Assembly (NCBI RefSeq): GCF_003201195.1
Contig: NZ_QICQ01000002.1
Span: 1-64,000, forward strand
Direction: 5' to 3'
DNA: 64,000 nt
From: Nitrosomonas eutropha
GTDB lineage: Bacteria > Pseudomonadota > Gammaproteobacteria > Burkholderiales > Nitrosomonadaceae
The stretch's first letter is position 1, and the number at the start of each line of letters is the position of its first letter. Position numbers and translations under genes: made by a program. This document shows, in pieces, positions 40,414-49,241 of the stretch. A model generated the notes under the pieces. The model was not told the origin of the DNA and ran no database searches. It saw only the letters and a program-made list of their open reading frames with translations.

Positions 40414-41148
40414 TTATCTCCGCCCGTGCAGCAGAAATACCGTCGGTTTCTTGTGCAGATCCGGCCAGTTGCTGCCTGGCCGCCATTCACTGATCATTTG
40501 CGTCAGGACAACCTCATCTGCCTGGGTCAGATTACAGGCCACACATAAATCCGTTTCCACATGGCATTGCTGCACCAGCGCCTCCAGCAATTTCCGGTTG
40601 CGGTAAGGTGTTTCGATAAAAATCTGGGTCTCATCCGCCGCGATGGATGCCTTTTCCAGCTGGATAATCTTTTTATTGCGCACCTCTGGGGCAACCGGCA
40701 GGTAGCCATGAAAGCGGAAGCGCTGGCCGTTCAGCCCGGAAGCCATCAACGCCAGCAAAATTGCAGAAGGACCAACAAACGGCACCACCCGAATCTGCCT
40801 GCGATGCGCCAGCCGGACAAGCATCCCACCGGGATCAGCAATCGCCGGACAACCTGCCTCGGACAACAAACCAATATCCTCCCCGGCAAGCAATGGCGCC
40901 AGTAGTGCCTCCAACTCAGCGGCGGGAGTATGCTCATCCAGCACTTCCAGTTTGAGCGTTTGCACAACGCACAGTGGATTTACCTGTTTAAGAAAATGAC
41001 GCGCTGTTTTAGGATGTTCGACGATGAATCGCCCCAGCAGGCTGATTCGCTGCTGAACTCCGGCAGGGAGTATCCAGCTAAGATCGCCTTCCCCCAACGG
41101 GGTCGGGATCAGATATAGCGTACCGTAAGGCATAACATCTGCAGGCAT
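40414..41148 (-). CDS. RsmI-like tetrapyrrole-methylase-fold SAM methyltransferase
   Basis: The 244-residue protein has the SAM-dependent tetrapyrrole methylase fold used by RsmI, the 16S rRNA C1402 2'-O-methyltransferase. LYLIPTPLGE at the N-terminus, LLSEAGCPAIADPG (about 94-107), VVPFVGPSAILLALMASG and FIETPYRN are visible. RsmI proper is longer (about 285) and has LPTETVYGLG-free glycine motifs that differ, so this is the shorter RsmI-like paralogue whose substrate is unknown. It lies 12 bases downstream of apaG, with which it is likely co-transcribed. Confidence 0.85.
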   Translation of the reverse strand: MPADVMPYGTLYLIPTPLGEGDLSWILPAGVQQRISLLGRFIVEHPKTARHFLKQVNPLCVVQTLKLEVLDEHTPAAELEALLAPLLAGEDIGLLSEAGCPAIADPGGMLVRLAHRRQIRVVPFVGPSAILLALMASGLNGQRFRFHGYLPVAPEVRNKKIIQLEKASIAADETQIFIETPYRNRKLLEALVQQCHVETDLCVACNLTQADEVVLTQMISEWRPGSNWPDLHKKPTVFLLHGRR

Positions 41149-41160
41149 GATGTTTGCAAA

Positions 41161-41544
41161 TCAGTGCAGCACGCGCGGCACACTCAGAATGAACTCAGGA
41201 ATTTCCACCGAAAAATGAAAACCATCCTCGGCCACCATCTGATAAGAACCTTTCATGGAACCCGCTATTGAGGAAATCGCAGTGCCGCTGGTGTATTCAA
41301 AACTTTCGCCGGGTTTAAGTAGCGGCTGCTCTCCCACCACGCCCAATCCGCGCACCTCCCGTGTCTCCCCATCGCCACCAGTGATGATCCAGTGACGGCT
41401 CACCAGCTGCGAAGCCACGCTGCCGATATTATTGATCGTAATCGTATAAGCAAACACATACTGCTCCTGCGCGGGATCGGATTGATCCTGCAGATAAGTG
41501 GTACGCACTTGCACCTTGATGTCGTATTTTTGGTCGTTTTTCAT
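41161..41544 (-). CDS. apaG: ApaG family protein
   Basis: The 127-residue protein is a lone ApaG (DUF525) domain. IRVQVRTTYL-like start (VQVRTTYLQDQSDP), YTITINNIGS, LVSRHWIITGGDG, GVVGEQPLLKPGESFEYTSG and GSMKGSYQMV are all conserved. The fold is fibronectin-III-like; mutants elsewhere show altered cobalt resistance and magnesium efflux, but the biochemical role is unclear. It starts a two-gene run with the RsmI-like methyltransferase. Confidence 0.94.
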   Translation of the reverse strand: MKNDQKYDIKVQVRTTYLQDQSDPAQEQYVFAYTITINNIGSVASQLVSRHWIITGGDGETREVRGLGVVGEQPLLKPGESFEYTSGTAISSIAGSMKGSYQMVAEDGFHFSVEIPEFILSVPRVLH

Positions 41545-41654
41545 GCGGCATATTCCACACTATTTTGCGGGCAACGGCAAGCAACCTGGTACGAAACCAC
41601 CAAAATTATAATTCGCAGGGTATGCATTTATTGATATGGGTATACTCCACCCCG

Positions 41655-41690
41655 CTCTTTGCGAGCACAGCAGTGCAAAGCAATCCAGCA
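41655..41690. repeat. Dispersed CTTTGCGAGC...GCAATCCAG repeat, copy 1
   Basis: CTCTTTGCGAGC is followed after 14 bases by AAGCAATCCAG. The same bipartite pattern recurs at 49419-49454 and, more diverged, at 45281-45315. It resembles the widespread GCGAGGAGCGAAGCGACGAAGCAATC-type intergenic repeats. It lies in the 387-base gap between apaG and the protease; the rest of that gap is the riboswitch and its leader. Confidence 0.55.
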
Positions 41691-41764
41691 CAGTGCAACA
41701 CTGGCCAAGCACAATGTGTATAAAGAGTAGCGCTGAAACTGTCGTTATCCAGTCTTGCATCATG

Positions 41765-41850
41765 TAGAACCGACAAAGGCCAACCTGTCGTGAGGCAGGG
41801 GCGCAAAGTTTCCGATCCTGATTGCATCAGGAAAGCGGGACTGCCGAAGT
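41765..41850 (+). ncRNA. c-di-GMP-I (GEMM) riboswitch
   Basis: The aptamer layout is clear. AGGCCAACC leads into helix P2 (CCTGTC-GTGA-GGCAGG, GNRA-like tetraloop), then the core GGCGCAAAGTTTCCG, then helix P3 (TCCTGA-TTGC-ATCAGGA), then GCGGGACTGCCG closing P1. The GCGCAAAG...CC core and the tetraloop facing a second stem are the GEMM-I signature, known to bind cyclic di-GMP (some variants bind cGAMP). It lies about 80 bases before the start of the subtilisin-like protease, on the same strand. Whether it turns expression on or off cannot be told by eye. Confidence 0.82.
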
Positions 41851-41931
41851 TCGCATCCACTCCCTTTCTTCATACAGGTATGCGTACTGCGGGTCGGCTT
41901 CGTTATAACCTATCTTTCCAAGGAGCCGCGC

Positions 41932-44052
41932 ATGTCAAATGCAAGATCAATTCATTCGCCATTTTCAGATCACTTATATCATTGCTTCAGTTTTTCAATT
42001 CTTCTGTTTCTCCTGATCATCTTCTCCAGCAATAGCCATGCCAATCCAGGCAAGGATATCCGGGAAGCTGCCAGATCTGAATCAACCAGTAAAACCGCCG
42101 CTTCTCCCTCCCATTGGAAAAAAGGTCGTCTGCTGCTCATTCCGCGTGCCGGGTTGACCGCAAAAGAGTTTGATAAGGCCATCAGACCGCATGGCGTCAA
42201 ATCCAAACGTAAACTCAGCAGGCTAAGTGCGCATATTTACGAATTGCCCGATGGCGTGGATGAAATCAAGGTCATGAACAAGCTCAAAAAAGATCGCCGT
42301 TTCAAGGCGGTTGAGCTGGATCAACTGGTTGGCCCAGCGCAAATGGTTTCTGATCCCGCATTCAACAGCAGTTGGGCGCTACCCAAAATCCAGGCACCTG
42401 TCGCCTGGGATATTGCTACTGGCGATGGCGTAACCATTGCTGTTCTTGATACCGGGGTGGACAGTAACCATCCTGATCTGGCCGCCAACATGGTTCCCGG
42501 CTGGAATATTTACAATGGTAACGACGATGCCAGCGATGTACATGGCCACGGCACCAAAGTGGCCGGTTCAGCGGCAGCAGCGGCCAATAACGGTATTGGC
42601 AGCGCCGGGGTAGCCTGGAATGCACGCATCATGCCAATACGCATTGCCAATCCCAACGCTTACGCCTATTTCAGCGCCATGGCAGATGGCATTCGCTGGG
42701 CGGCTGATCACGGCGCGCGTGTTGCCAACATCAGCTATGAAGGCGCAGCCGGTAGCTTGACCGTGCAATCCGCTGCCAACTATATGCGTAGCAAGGGAGG
42801 AGTGGTGGTCGTCGCCGCAGGCAATTCCAGCGGATATATCAGTTATGCCCCCAGTGATGCGCTGATCGTTGCCTCAGCAACAGGCAGTAACGATACACGC
42901 GCCAGCTGGTCCAGCTACGGCCCCGCAGTGGATGTTGCTGCACCGGGAGCAAGTATTTACACCACTACGCGCGGCGGCGGGTACGGCTCCGTTTCCGGCA
43001 CGTCCTTCTCCAGCCCGATTGTCGCCGCCACCGCTGCACTGATGTTCTCTGCCAATCCGGATCTGGCCCCGGCAGATGTCGATCAGATACTCAAAAACAC
43101 CTCTCTCGATCTCGGCGATCCCGGCCATGATGCCTACTACGGCCACGGGCGTATTAATGCTGCCGGTGCGGTGAATGCTGCTCATGCACAATTTAACGTG
43201 GATAACATTGCGCCGGTTATCAGCATCACCTCCCCCACTGGTGGCACAGTGTTGGGAGATGTGTTGGTGGATGTCAATTATTCCGACAACAAGGGCGTGG
43301 TGCGTGTAGAGCTGTACGTCAACGGCAGAAAAGCGATCGAAGATACCCAGCCGCCTTTCGCCTTCGCCTGGGATACCAGCACACTGGCGGACGGCAGCTA
43401 CACCCTGGTAGCGTATGCGTTTGATACTGCCGGTAACCAGGGTACCTCTGCCCCGGTTAAAATCACCGTAAAAAATACGGCGGCAGATACCACACCGCCG
43501 ACCATCAGCATCACCTCTCCCACTGGTGGCACAGTCTCCGGTAACGTATCCGTAAGTGTAAATTTTTCCGACAACATCGGCGTGGCGCGTACAGAACTGC
43601 ACATTAACGGTAAGCAGGCGATGGAAGACACCGAACCGGGCAACCGTTTTACCTGGAATACCACCACGCTGGCCGATGGCAGCTATACCCTGGTGACGTA
43701 TGCGTTTGATGCTGCCGGTAATCTGGGCACTTCCTCACCGGTGGTGGTCAGTGTAAAAAATTCCGACAACAATCCACAGAAAGCGCCTTTACCCAAAATT
43801 AACCAGTTCAATCTCAAGGATGGACAGAAAGTCAGCCTTTTTGAGAACGTCAAAGTGAAAGCCGACAACAACACCCGCAAAATCAACCTGAAAGTGAATG
43901 GCAACATCCTTACCACTATTGACGGCAACTCGTTGAATTACCGCTGGAATACATGGGATAGCGCCCCGCGCGGCAGCACGCTTACCGTTACCGTGGAAGC
44001 CGGTAACGTGGATGGTGAATTTGTCAGCCAAACTGTCAGCGTCAGAAATTAG
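41932..44052 (+). CDS. Secreted subtilisin-like (S8) serine protease with two Ig-like domains
   Basis: The 706-residue precursor has a signal peptide (FSILLFLLIIFSSNSHA), an inhibitor-like propeptide (about 62-135), and an S8 catalytic domain (about 145-420). Its triad is Asp173 (VLDTGVD), His206 (HGHGTKVAG) and Ser358 (GTSFSSPIVAA), with Asn298 (AAGN) for the oxyanion hole. Two near-identical Ig-like modules follow (about 425-515 and 524-612, each opening ISITSPTGGTV), then a third beta domain at the C-terminus. No PEP-CTERM tail is seen. AAGGAG precedes the ATG. It is preceded by a c-di-GMP riboswitch and is likely exported to the surface or matrix. Confidence 0.92.
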   Translation: MSNARSIHSPFSDHLYHCFSFSILLFLLIIFSSNSHANPGKDIREAARSESTSKTAASPSHWKKGRLLLIPRAGLTAKEFDKAIRPHGVKSKRKLSRLSAHIYELPDGVDEIKVMNKLKKDRRFKAVELDQLVGPAQMVSDPAFNSSWALPKIQAPVAWDIATGDGVTIAVLDTGVDSNHPDLAANMVPGWNIYNGNDDASDVHGHGTKVAGSAAAAANNGIGSAGVAWNARIMPIRIANPNAYAYFSAMADGIRWAADHGARVANISYEGAAGSLTVQSAANYMRSKGGVVVVAAGNSSGYISYAPSDALIVASATGSNDTRASWSSYGPAVDVAAPGASIYTTTRGGGYGSVSGTSFSSPIVAATAALMFSANPDLAPADVDQILKNTSLDLGDPGHDAYYGHGRINAAGAVNAAHAQFNVDNIAPVISITSPTGGTVLGDVLVDVNYSDNKGVVRVELYVNGRKAIEDTQPPFAFAWDTSTLADGSYTLVAYAFDTAGNQGTSAPVKITVKNTAADTTPPTISITSPTGGTVSGNVSVSVNFSDNIGVARTELHINGKQAMEDTEPGNRFTWNTTTLADGSYTLVTYAFDAAGNLGTSSPVVVSVKNSDNNPQKAPLPKINQFNLKDGQKVSLFENVKVKADNNTRKINLKVNGNILTTIDGNSLNYRWNTWDSAPRGSTLTVTVEAGNVDGEFVSQTVSVRN

Positions 44053-44261
44053 GGAGGCTGTATAACCTTGATCCTGTCCTGACACAATCTGCAGGATTAA
44101 GGCAATCCGGCGCCGCTACTATCGTCTTTGTGACTGCGAGCGCAGAGAAGCAGGCAGTAATCCAGCGGCGTTGGTAATCGCCACGGCCTGGAGAGTCTCG
44201 TAATACCAGGATCTGTAAAAATATCCTGATCATTTTCTTACCTTTGATTCCCAGCATTCAG
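44053..44261 (+). other. 3' untranslated region of the protease gene
   Basis: No gene is supported. CCTTGATCCTG (about 44076-44086) and CAGGATTAAGG (about 44091-44104) form an imperfect stem just after the protease stop codon. The stretch leads into the terminator at 44262. Confidence 0.4.
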
Positions 44262-44287
44262 CGCCCTGCTCCCGCAGGGCGTTTTTT
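44262..44287 (+). terminator. Rho-independent terminator
   Basis: CGCCCTGC and GCAGGGCG pair perfectly around a TCCC loop and are followed by six T residues. It ends the protease transcript and separates it from the PEP-CTERM gene. Confidence 0.85.
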
Positions 44288-44365
44288 GTCGGAAAATTTT
44301 ACATAAATATCCTGCTGACGAGGATCACCTGCAAATATTCATTATATTTCAATCAATTAGCAATA

Positions 44366-44382
44366 TGGCATGTTTTGTGCTT
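44366..44382 (+). promoter_or_regulatory. Putative sigma-54 promoter of the PEP-CTERM gene
   Basis: TGGCATGTTTTGTGCTT has GG at 44367-44368 and GC at 44379-44380, the exact -24/-12 spacing, and is close to the consensus TGGCAC-N5-TTGCT. A transcript would begin about 44391, giving a leader of about 47 bases with AGGAGG before the ATG. PEP-CTERM genes are known to be controlled by the PrsK/PrsR system acting with sigma-54, which fits. Confidence 0.65.
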
Positions 44383-44437
44383 AATATATAAATAGAATTT
44401 CATTAATCAATAATAAGATTTCAGGAGGAAAATTAAA

Positions 44438-45165
44438 ATGACAAAACTGGATAAAACTTTTTACGGCGAACATATCGCCCCCCCCGGAAGAAACAGGCGA
44501 CTCGTCTGACAGCTACGCTTAAGGCAGGCGTCGCCTGCGCCATGCTGACGATGATCGTTGGTACTGCGAATGCAGCTTTATCCAACGCGGATGTAACATT
44601 TAATGGCGTTGCATCAAATGGTTTCTTTGGCCCCACGGCTAATCCTAGTGACCAGAGCCCCAGTTCAATTGAAAGTTTCGCAAATGCCTCCAATTCGGGC
44701 TGGAACTTTGGGAGTTCATGGGATTTTCTGGTAAGAGATAACACAGGCACCACTAATTCCGTATCTGCTGTTTATGAAGGTTTAACCTTCACGCTTTCCG
44801 CAGATAACGGCCAGAATGGTCAACCCACCCCCGACATATGGAAACTGATGGTCACGGATAATGACCTGAATACCGCGCCGTCTATTCCGTTTACGATGGA
44901 TTTTCTGATTCATATGCACGGTGGGCATAACAATGCTTTTTACTTCTTTGATGACAGAACAATTAATGCCACTAACGCTGGCACTTTCCAGATCAACTTT
45001 GTAAATAATGGTAATCAATTTCCAGGCCTTTCCAATTTCGACATCCTGGTTCGTGATCTGCAAAATGGTGGCGGCAGCAGTGAAATACCCGAACCCGTCA
45101 GCCTGTTGTTGTTTGGTGCCGGACTTTTGGGGCTTGGTCTGAATCGCCGTCGTAAACAGGCTTGA
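44438..45165 (+). CDS. PEP-CTERM exoprotein, frame interrupted at a C8 tract
   Basis: Translation should start at ATG 44438, 11 bases after AGGAGG. After 16 codons the frame hits eight C residues (44478-44485) and then stops at TGA. With one more C it continues as RKKQATRLTATLKAGVACAM into a signal peptide cut near GTANA, a beta-rich secreted domain of about 170 residues, and the sorting tail IPEPVSLLLFGAGLL with basic end NRRRKQA. The tail is the target of exosortase. An ATG at 44542 in the downstream frame has no ribosome binding site and would lose most of the signal. Either this is a phase-variable gene in its off state, a fresh pseudogene, or a homopolymer sequencing error. No exosortase gene is in the window. 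Confidence 0.8.
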
Positions 45166-45205
45166 ATCATTACAAAAACAAATATCTATTCATAAAATAA
45201 AACTC

Positions 45206-45233
45206 AAGCGCCGGGTAACCGGCGCTTTTTTTG
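45206..45233 (+). terminator. Rho-independent terminator after the PEP-CTERM gene
   Basis: AAGCGCCGG and CCGGCGCTT pair perfectly around GTAA and continue into a T-run. It lies 41 bases after the stop codon. Confidence 0.9.
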
Positions 45234-45344
45234 TGCGCTCACCCAAACTCTTCCTCCACACCTTCTTATCCCACTCCCTCATCTTTGCGAGGAGACTGCA
45301 GACGGACATCCAGTGACCACCTGAAATGAGAAACAGTTTACGCG

Positions 45345-45650
45345 TATTTCTCCAAATGGAAAAACCCTGATGTCGATGATGTAAGTGCGTTAGAGTGCGC
45401 ATTAAAAAATCAGGTATCAGAGGCCTGTATCCAAGCTGGCCGCAAGGCATGCCCAAGCATATGATTGTTGATACCCAGAGTATAAAAAACACGGATACCG
45501 CCGGGGAAAAGAACTGAGATGCAGGTAAGAAAGTGTCTGGAATCAAACGACATATGCTGCTGACACCTTGGGACTGCCTCACGCCATTGCTGTAACAACC
45601 GCGGGTTACCGACCGCAAAGGCGCTATTACTGCATTGACGCCAGGAGAAG
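45345..45650 (+). pseudogene. Decayed IS5-family (IS427-like) transposase fragment
   Basis: YFSKWKNPDVDDVSALECAL in one frame and IVDTQSIKNTDTAGEK in another, followed by DAGKKVSGIKRHM and later VTDRKGAI, match consecutive parts of IS427-type transposases (KW-P, IDxQSVKNTDTAG, GxDAGKKVxGxKRH, DRxGA). At least two frameshifts and stop codons break it, and both termini are missing. The rest of the gap to ovoA (45650-45945) carries no supported gene. Confidence 0.8.
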
Positions 45651-45945
45651 TGAACCGCACACTTTCGCGGTCATTCCCAGGTGCTGGATTGTGGAACAAA
45701 CTTTTTCATGGCCGGAAAAATGCCGGCGATAACAACTTCTAATTTCATGTTTACTTGGTTTGGTTTCTACCCCGGTATTTTCATTCCATTCTTACTGGTC
45801 TCGACTTTATTACTTCATTACCGCACGGGGAGTAGTTGTTGCTGCCTGATCCTGTTCAGTAGCTTGCTTTCACGACGATCGTTATACAAGTGGCGTTATA
45901 ATCTGCTATTTCTAAAGAAGGATGGAGCATTGTCCTGAATAGCTT

Positions 45946-48063
45946 ATGTCTGTTAAACCTGATCTGTTTCAAAGAACACCCGTGCTGGACGGCGATGATG
46001 TCGAAGCCAAGCGCGAAGAAGTGCGCGCCTATTTTCATACGACGCTGGATCGGTATGAGCAGTTGTTCGAAACTCTGCGCAGTGATGCAGCCTATTACAT
46101 CAAACCAATTTCTCTGCGCCATCCCCTGATTTTTTATCTGGGCCATACCGCCACTTTCTTTATCAACAAGCTGGTTTTGGCTGGCGTGCTGACGGAGCGT
46201 ATCAACCCAAGGCTGGAATCCATCTTTGCCGTGGGCGTGGATGAGATGAGCTGGGATGATCTGGATGCCACGCATTATGACTGGCCAACTGTTGAGGAGG
46301 TGATGACCTATCGCCGTACCATGCGTCAGAAGATAGATGCCCTCATCAGCTCATTATCACTAACACTACCAATTACATGGGAAAGCCCGTGGTGGGCGAT
46401 TGTGATGGGGGTGGAGCATGAGCGTATTCACCTGGAAACGTCTTCTGTACTGATCCGCCAGCACAAACTTGATTATGTGCAGCCTCATTCTGCCTGGCAG
46501 CCTTGCCACGAGAGCGGCAGTGCGCCAGAAAACGGGATGGTTACGGTTCCGGCCGGGAAAGTGGTGCTGGGCAAGAACAAAACCGATCTTGTTTATGGGT
46601 GGGATAATGAATATGGCCACCATGAGGCGGAGCTGCCTGATTTCCAGGCTAGCCGCTATCTGGTCAGCAACCAGGAATTTCTCGGTTTTATCGAAGCACA
46701 AGGCTACAAAACAGATGATCACTGGGAAGAGGAAGGGCTGGCATGGCGAAAATTTAGCGCTGCGATTCATCCAACGTTCTGGGTGCAGCAGGGGGATCAA
46801 TGGTTATTGCGCCTGATGACGGAAGAGGTACCGATGCCGTGGAACTGGCCGGTAGAGGTCAATTACCATGAAGCCAAGGCATTCTGTAACTGGAAAGCGA
46901 AAACAACTGGGCAGCCGGTGCGTTTACCCACTGAAGATGAATGGTATCGTTTATATGATGTTGCTGGATTGAGCGAAGTACCCCGTACTGAACGAGCACA
47001 AGGCAATATCCATCTTGATTACTATGCCTCCAGCTGCCCGGTGGATAAATTCCAGCACGGTGAATTTTTTGATGTGATCGGCAATGTCTGGCAATGGACA
47101 GAAACGCCTATGCATCCATTTCCCGGCTTTGAAGTCCACCCACTGTACGATGATTTCACCACACCCACTTTTGATGATCAGCATAATCTCATCAAGGGGG
47201 GGTCATGGATTGCATGCGGAAATGAATCCATTCGCACATCACGCTATGCGTTCCGCAGACATTTTTTTCAGCATGCCGGCTTTCGCTATGTGATTTCTGC
47301 TGCATCTGCTGTGCACCACAGCTCACATTACGAAACGGACAAGCTGCTGTCGGAGTATGCAGAATTTCACTATGGCAATACTTATTTTGATGTGCCCAAT
47401 TTCCCGACGGCATTGGCAAAACTGGCCATTGCTGCAATGGGAAATCGCCCCGCGCATAAAGCGCTTGATCTGGGGTGTGCTTCCGGCCGGGCAACATTCG
47501 AGCTGGCGCACCATTTTGATCATGTCACCGGCGTTGATTTTTCTGCACGCTTTATTAATCAGGGTGTGATGCTGGCGGGGCGTGGCATCCTGCGTTATAC
47601 CCTGACAGATGAAGGGGAGCTGGTTTCTTACCGGGAATGCACCCTTGCCGGGCTCGGCCTGAAAGAGCTCAGGCACAAGGTTGAGTTCTTCCAGGGGGAT
47701 GCCTGTAATCTCAAGCCGATATTGACTGGCTATGATCTGATTATGGCAGCCAACCTAATTGATCGTTTGTATGAACCTGCCAAATTCCTGACCATGGTGC
47801 ATGAACGGCTGAATCAGGGCGGGTTGTTGTTGCTGGCCTCACCTTATACCTGGCTGGAGGAACACACCAAACGGGAGCACTGGGTGGGCGGTTTCAAGCG
47901 CGATGGTGAAAATTTCACCACGCTGGATGGACTGAAAGAAATGCTCGGCAGCCATTTCCGTTTGCTTGGAGAACCGCAACAGGTACCATTTGTCATTCGT
48001 GAAACACGACGTAAATTCCAACATACGTTGTCAGAAGTGACTCTCTGGGAGAAACTCACTTGA
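45946..48063 (+). CDS. ovoA: 5-Histidylcysteine sulfoxide synthase / mercaptohistidine methyltransferase OvoA
   Basis: This 705-residue enzyme is a three-domain OvoA. A DinB-like iron-binding domain (about 15-190) has His67 (LGH) and the HX3HXE set His158, His162, Glu164 in EHERIHLE. A formylglycine-enzyme-like sulfoxide synthase domain (about 205-460, GNVWQWTETP, KGGSW, RYAFRRHF) follows, then a C-terminal SAM methyltransferase domain (about 490-705, ALDLGCASGRATFELA). The fused methyltransferase separates OvoA from EgtB of ergothioneine synthesis. The enzyme joins cysteine and histidine at C5 with oxygen, and the methyltransferase later methylates the imidazole to give ovothiol A. The next gene overlaps by four bases and is the likely lyase. 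Confidence 0.92.
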   Translation: MSVKPDLFQRTPVLDGDDVEAKREEVRAYFHTTLDRYEQLFETLRSDAAYYIKPISLRHPLIFYLGHTATFFINKLVLAGVLTERINPRLESIFAVGVDEMSWDDLDATHYDWPTVEEVMTYRRTMRQKIDALISSLSLTLPITWESPWWAIVMGVEHERIHLETSSVLIRQHKLDYVQPHSAWQPCHESGSAPENGMVTVPAGKVVLGKNKTDLVYGWDNEYGHHEAELPDFQASRYLVSNQEFLGFIEAQGYKTDDHWEEEGLAWRKFSAAIHPTFWVQQGDQWLLRLMTEEVPMPWNWPVEVNYHEAKAFCNWKAKTTGQPVRLPTEDEWYRLYDVAGLSEVPRTERAQGNIHLDYYASSCPVDKFQHGEFFDVIGNVWQWTETPMHPFPGFEVHPLYDDFTTPTFDDQHNLIKGGSWIACGNESIRTSRYAFRRHFFQHAGFRYVISAASAVHHSSHYETDKLLSEYAEFHYGNTYFDVPNFPTALAKLAIAAMGNRPAHKALDLGCASGRATFELAHHFDHVTGVDFSARFINQGVMLAGRGILRYTLTDEGELVSYRECTLAGLGLKELRHKVEFFQGDACNLKPILTGYDLIMAANLIDRLYEPAKFLTMVHERLNQGGLLLLASPYTWLEEHTKREHWVGGFKRDGENFTTLDGLKEMLGSHFRLLGEPQQVPFVIRETRRKFQHTLSEVTLWEKLT

Positions 48064-49241
48064 GTTACGATTTTGATCGTGAAATCGGCCGGGACGGGAC
48101 ATTCAGCACCAAATATGATGGCCGTGAGATAACGTTCAATCGCCCGGATGTCATACCGCTGTGGGTGGCCGATATGGATTTTGCCGCTCCGCCTGCCGTC
48201 ACCGAAGCGCTGGTCAAGCGCGCCACTCACCCTGTTTATGGCTACACACAATTTCCTGACAGTCTGTATGAATCACTAATCTATTGGCTGAAATCACGTC
48301 ATGGCTGGCAGATAGCACGCGAATGGATCGTTTTCTGTCCGGGTGTAGTACCCTCGCTGAGTGCATCTGTTCTTGCGTTGAGTAAACCGGGTGAAGCTGT
48401 CATAGTTCAGCCGCCGGTGTATTACCCGTTTTTCTCGGTGGTCAAAAGAACCGGCAGAAAGCTGCTGAACAATGCCTTGCAACAGGCACAGGGGAGCTAC
48501 GGTATGGATTTTGCTGATCTGGCCCGGCAGGCGGCTTCTGCGCGCATGCTGTTATTTTGTTCCCCGCATAATCCGGTTGGCCGGGTGTGGAGCAGATCGG
48601 AACTGGAAAAGCTGCTGGACATTAGCAGGCAATATAACCTGATTGTTGTCTCGGATGAAATCCATGCGGATCTGATTTATCCGGGTAACAAGCATCACAT
48701 ATTGGCTGACCTGGCAGATTCATCGGAAGCAATTATCACTGCGGTAGCACCTAGTAAAACGTTCAATATTCCGGGGCTCAATTTGTCTGCACTGATTATT
48801 CCTGATCCGCAACACCGGGCAGCCATTCGCGATCAACTGGAGATAATGCATATCAGTGCCGCCAATCCGTTCAGCATAGTGGCGTTTGAAGCAGCTTATC
48901 GTGCAGGCGGTGAATGGCTGGATGCACTGATGGCCTATCTGGAATCTTCGCGTGAGATGGTTCAGCACTATCTGGCTGAGTATTTGCCACAAATCCGGCT
49001 GATTCCTTCACAGGGAACCTACCTGTTGTGGCTTGATTGTCGCGAGCTGGGTATGACTGATGATGAACTCAAGCACTTTTTCATATTTGAAGCTGGAATC
49101 GGGCTAAACGCTGGTATTTCCTATGGCAGGGAAGGCAGCGGCTTCATGCGCATGAATATTGGAGCTCCCCGCCACCGGATCAGGCAGGCACTGAATAGCA
49201 TCCGCAGCGCACTTGAACGTACAAAAAACAACTCCTTTTGA
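48060..49241 (+). CDS. ovoB: PLP-dependent C-S lyase, probable OvoB
   Basis: The 393-residue protein is a MalY/PatB-type fold I enzyme: VIPLWVADMDFAAPPAV at the N-terminus, SPHNPVGRVW, SDEIHADLIYPG and the PLP lysine in APSKTFNIPGLNLSALI. MalY/PatB enzymes cut C-S bonds of cysteine derivatives. Overlap with ovoA by four bases (TTGA, TTG start) gives a specific role: cleavage of 5-histidylcysteine sulfoxide to 5-mercaptohistidine, the OvoB step in ovothiol synthesis. The family alone would only say cystathionine beta-lyase; the ovothiol role is inferred from the operon. Confidence 0.85.
   Translation: MSYDFDREIGRDGTFSTKYDGREITFNRPDVIPLWVADMDFAAPPAVTEALVKRATHPVYGYTQFPDSLYESLIYWLKSRHGWQIAREWIVFCPGVVPSLSASVLALSKPGEAVIVQPPVYYPFFSVVKRTGRKLLNNALQQAQGSYGMDFADLARQAASARMLLFCSPHNPVGRVWSRSELEKLLDISRQYNLIVVSDEIHADLIYPGNKHHILADLADSSEAIITAVAPSKTFNIPGLNLSALIIPDPQHRAAIRDQLEIMHISAANPFSIVAFEAAYRAGGEWLDALMAYLESSREMVQHYLAEYLPQIRLIPSQGTYLLWLDCRELGMTDDELKHFFIFEAGIGLNAGISYGREGSGFMRMNIGAPRHRIRQALNSIRSALERTKNNSF

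Noticed and set aside
42874-43602. Long open frame of 242 codons on the minus strand
   Set aside because: It lies antisense within the well-supported S8 protease gene and shows only the composition expected from the opposite strand of Ig-like repeats.
45681-45938. 85-codon hydrophobic frame before ovoA
   Set aside because: It has no ribosome binding site, follows an IS relic directly, and resembles no family; it could be chance.
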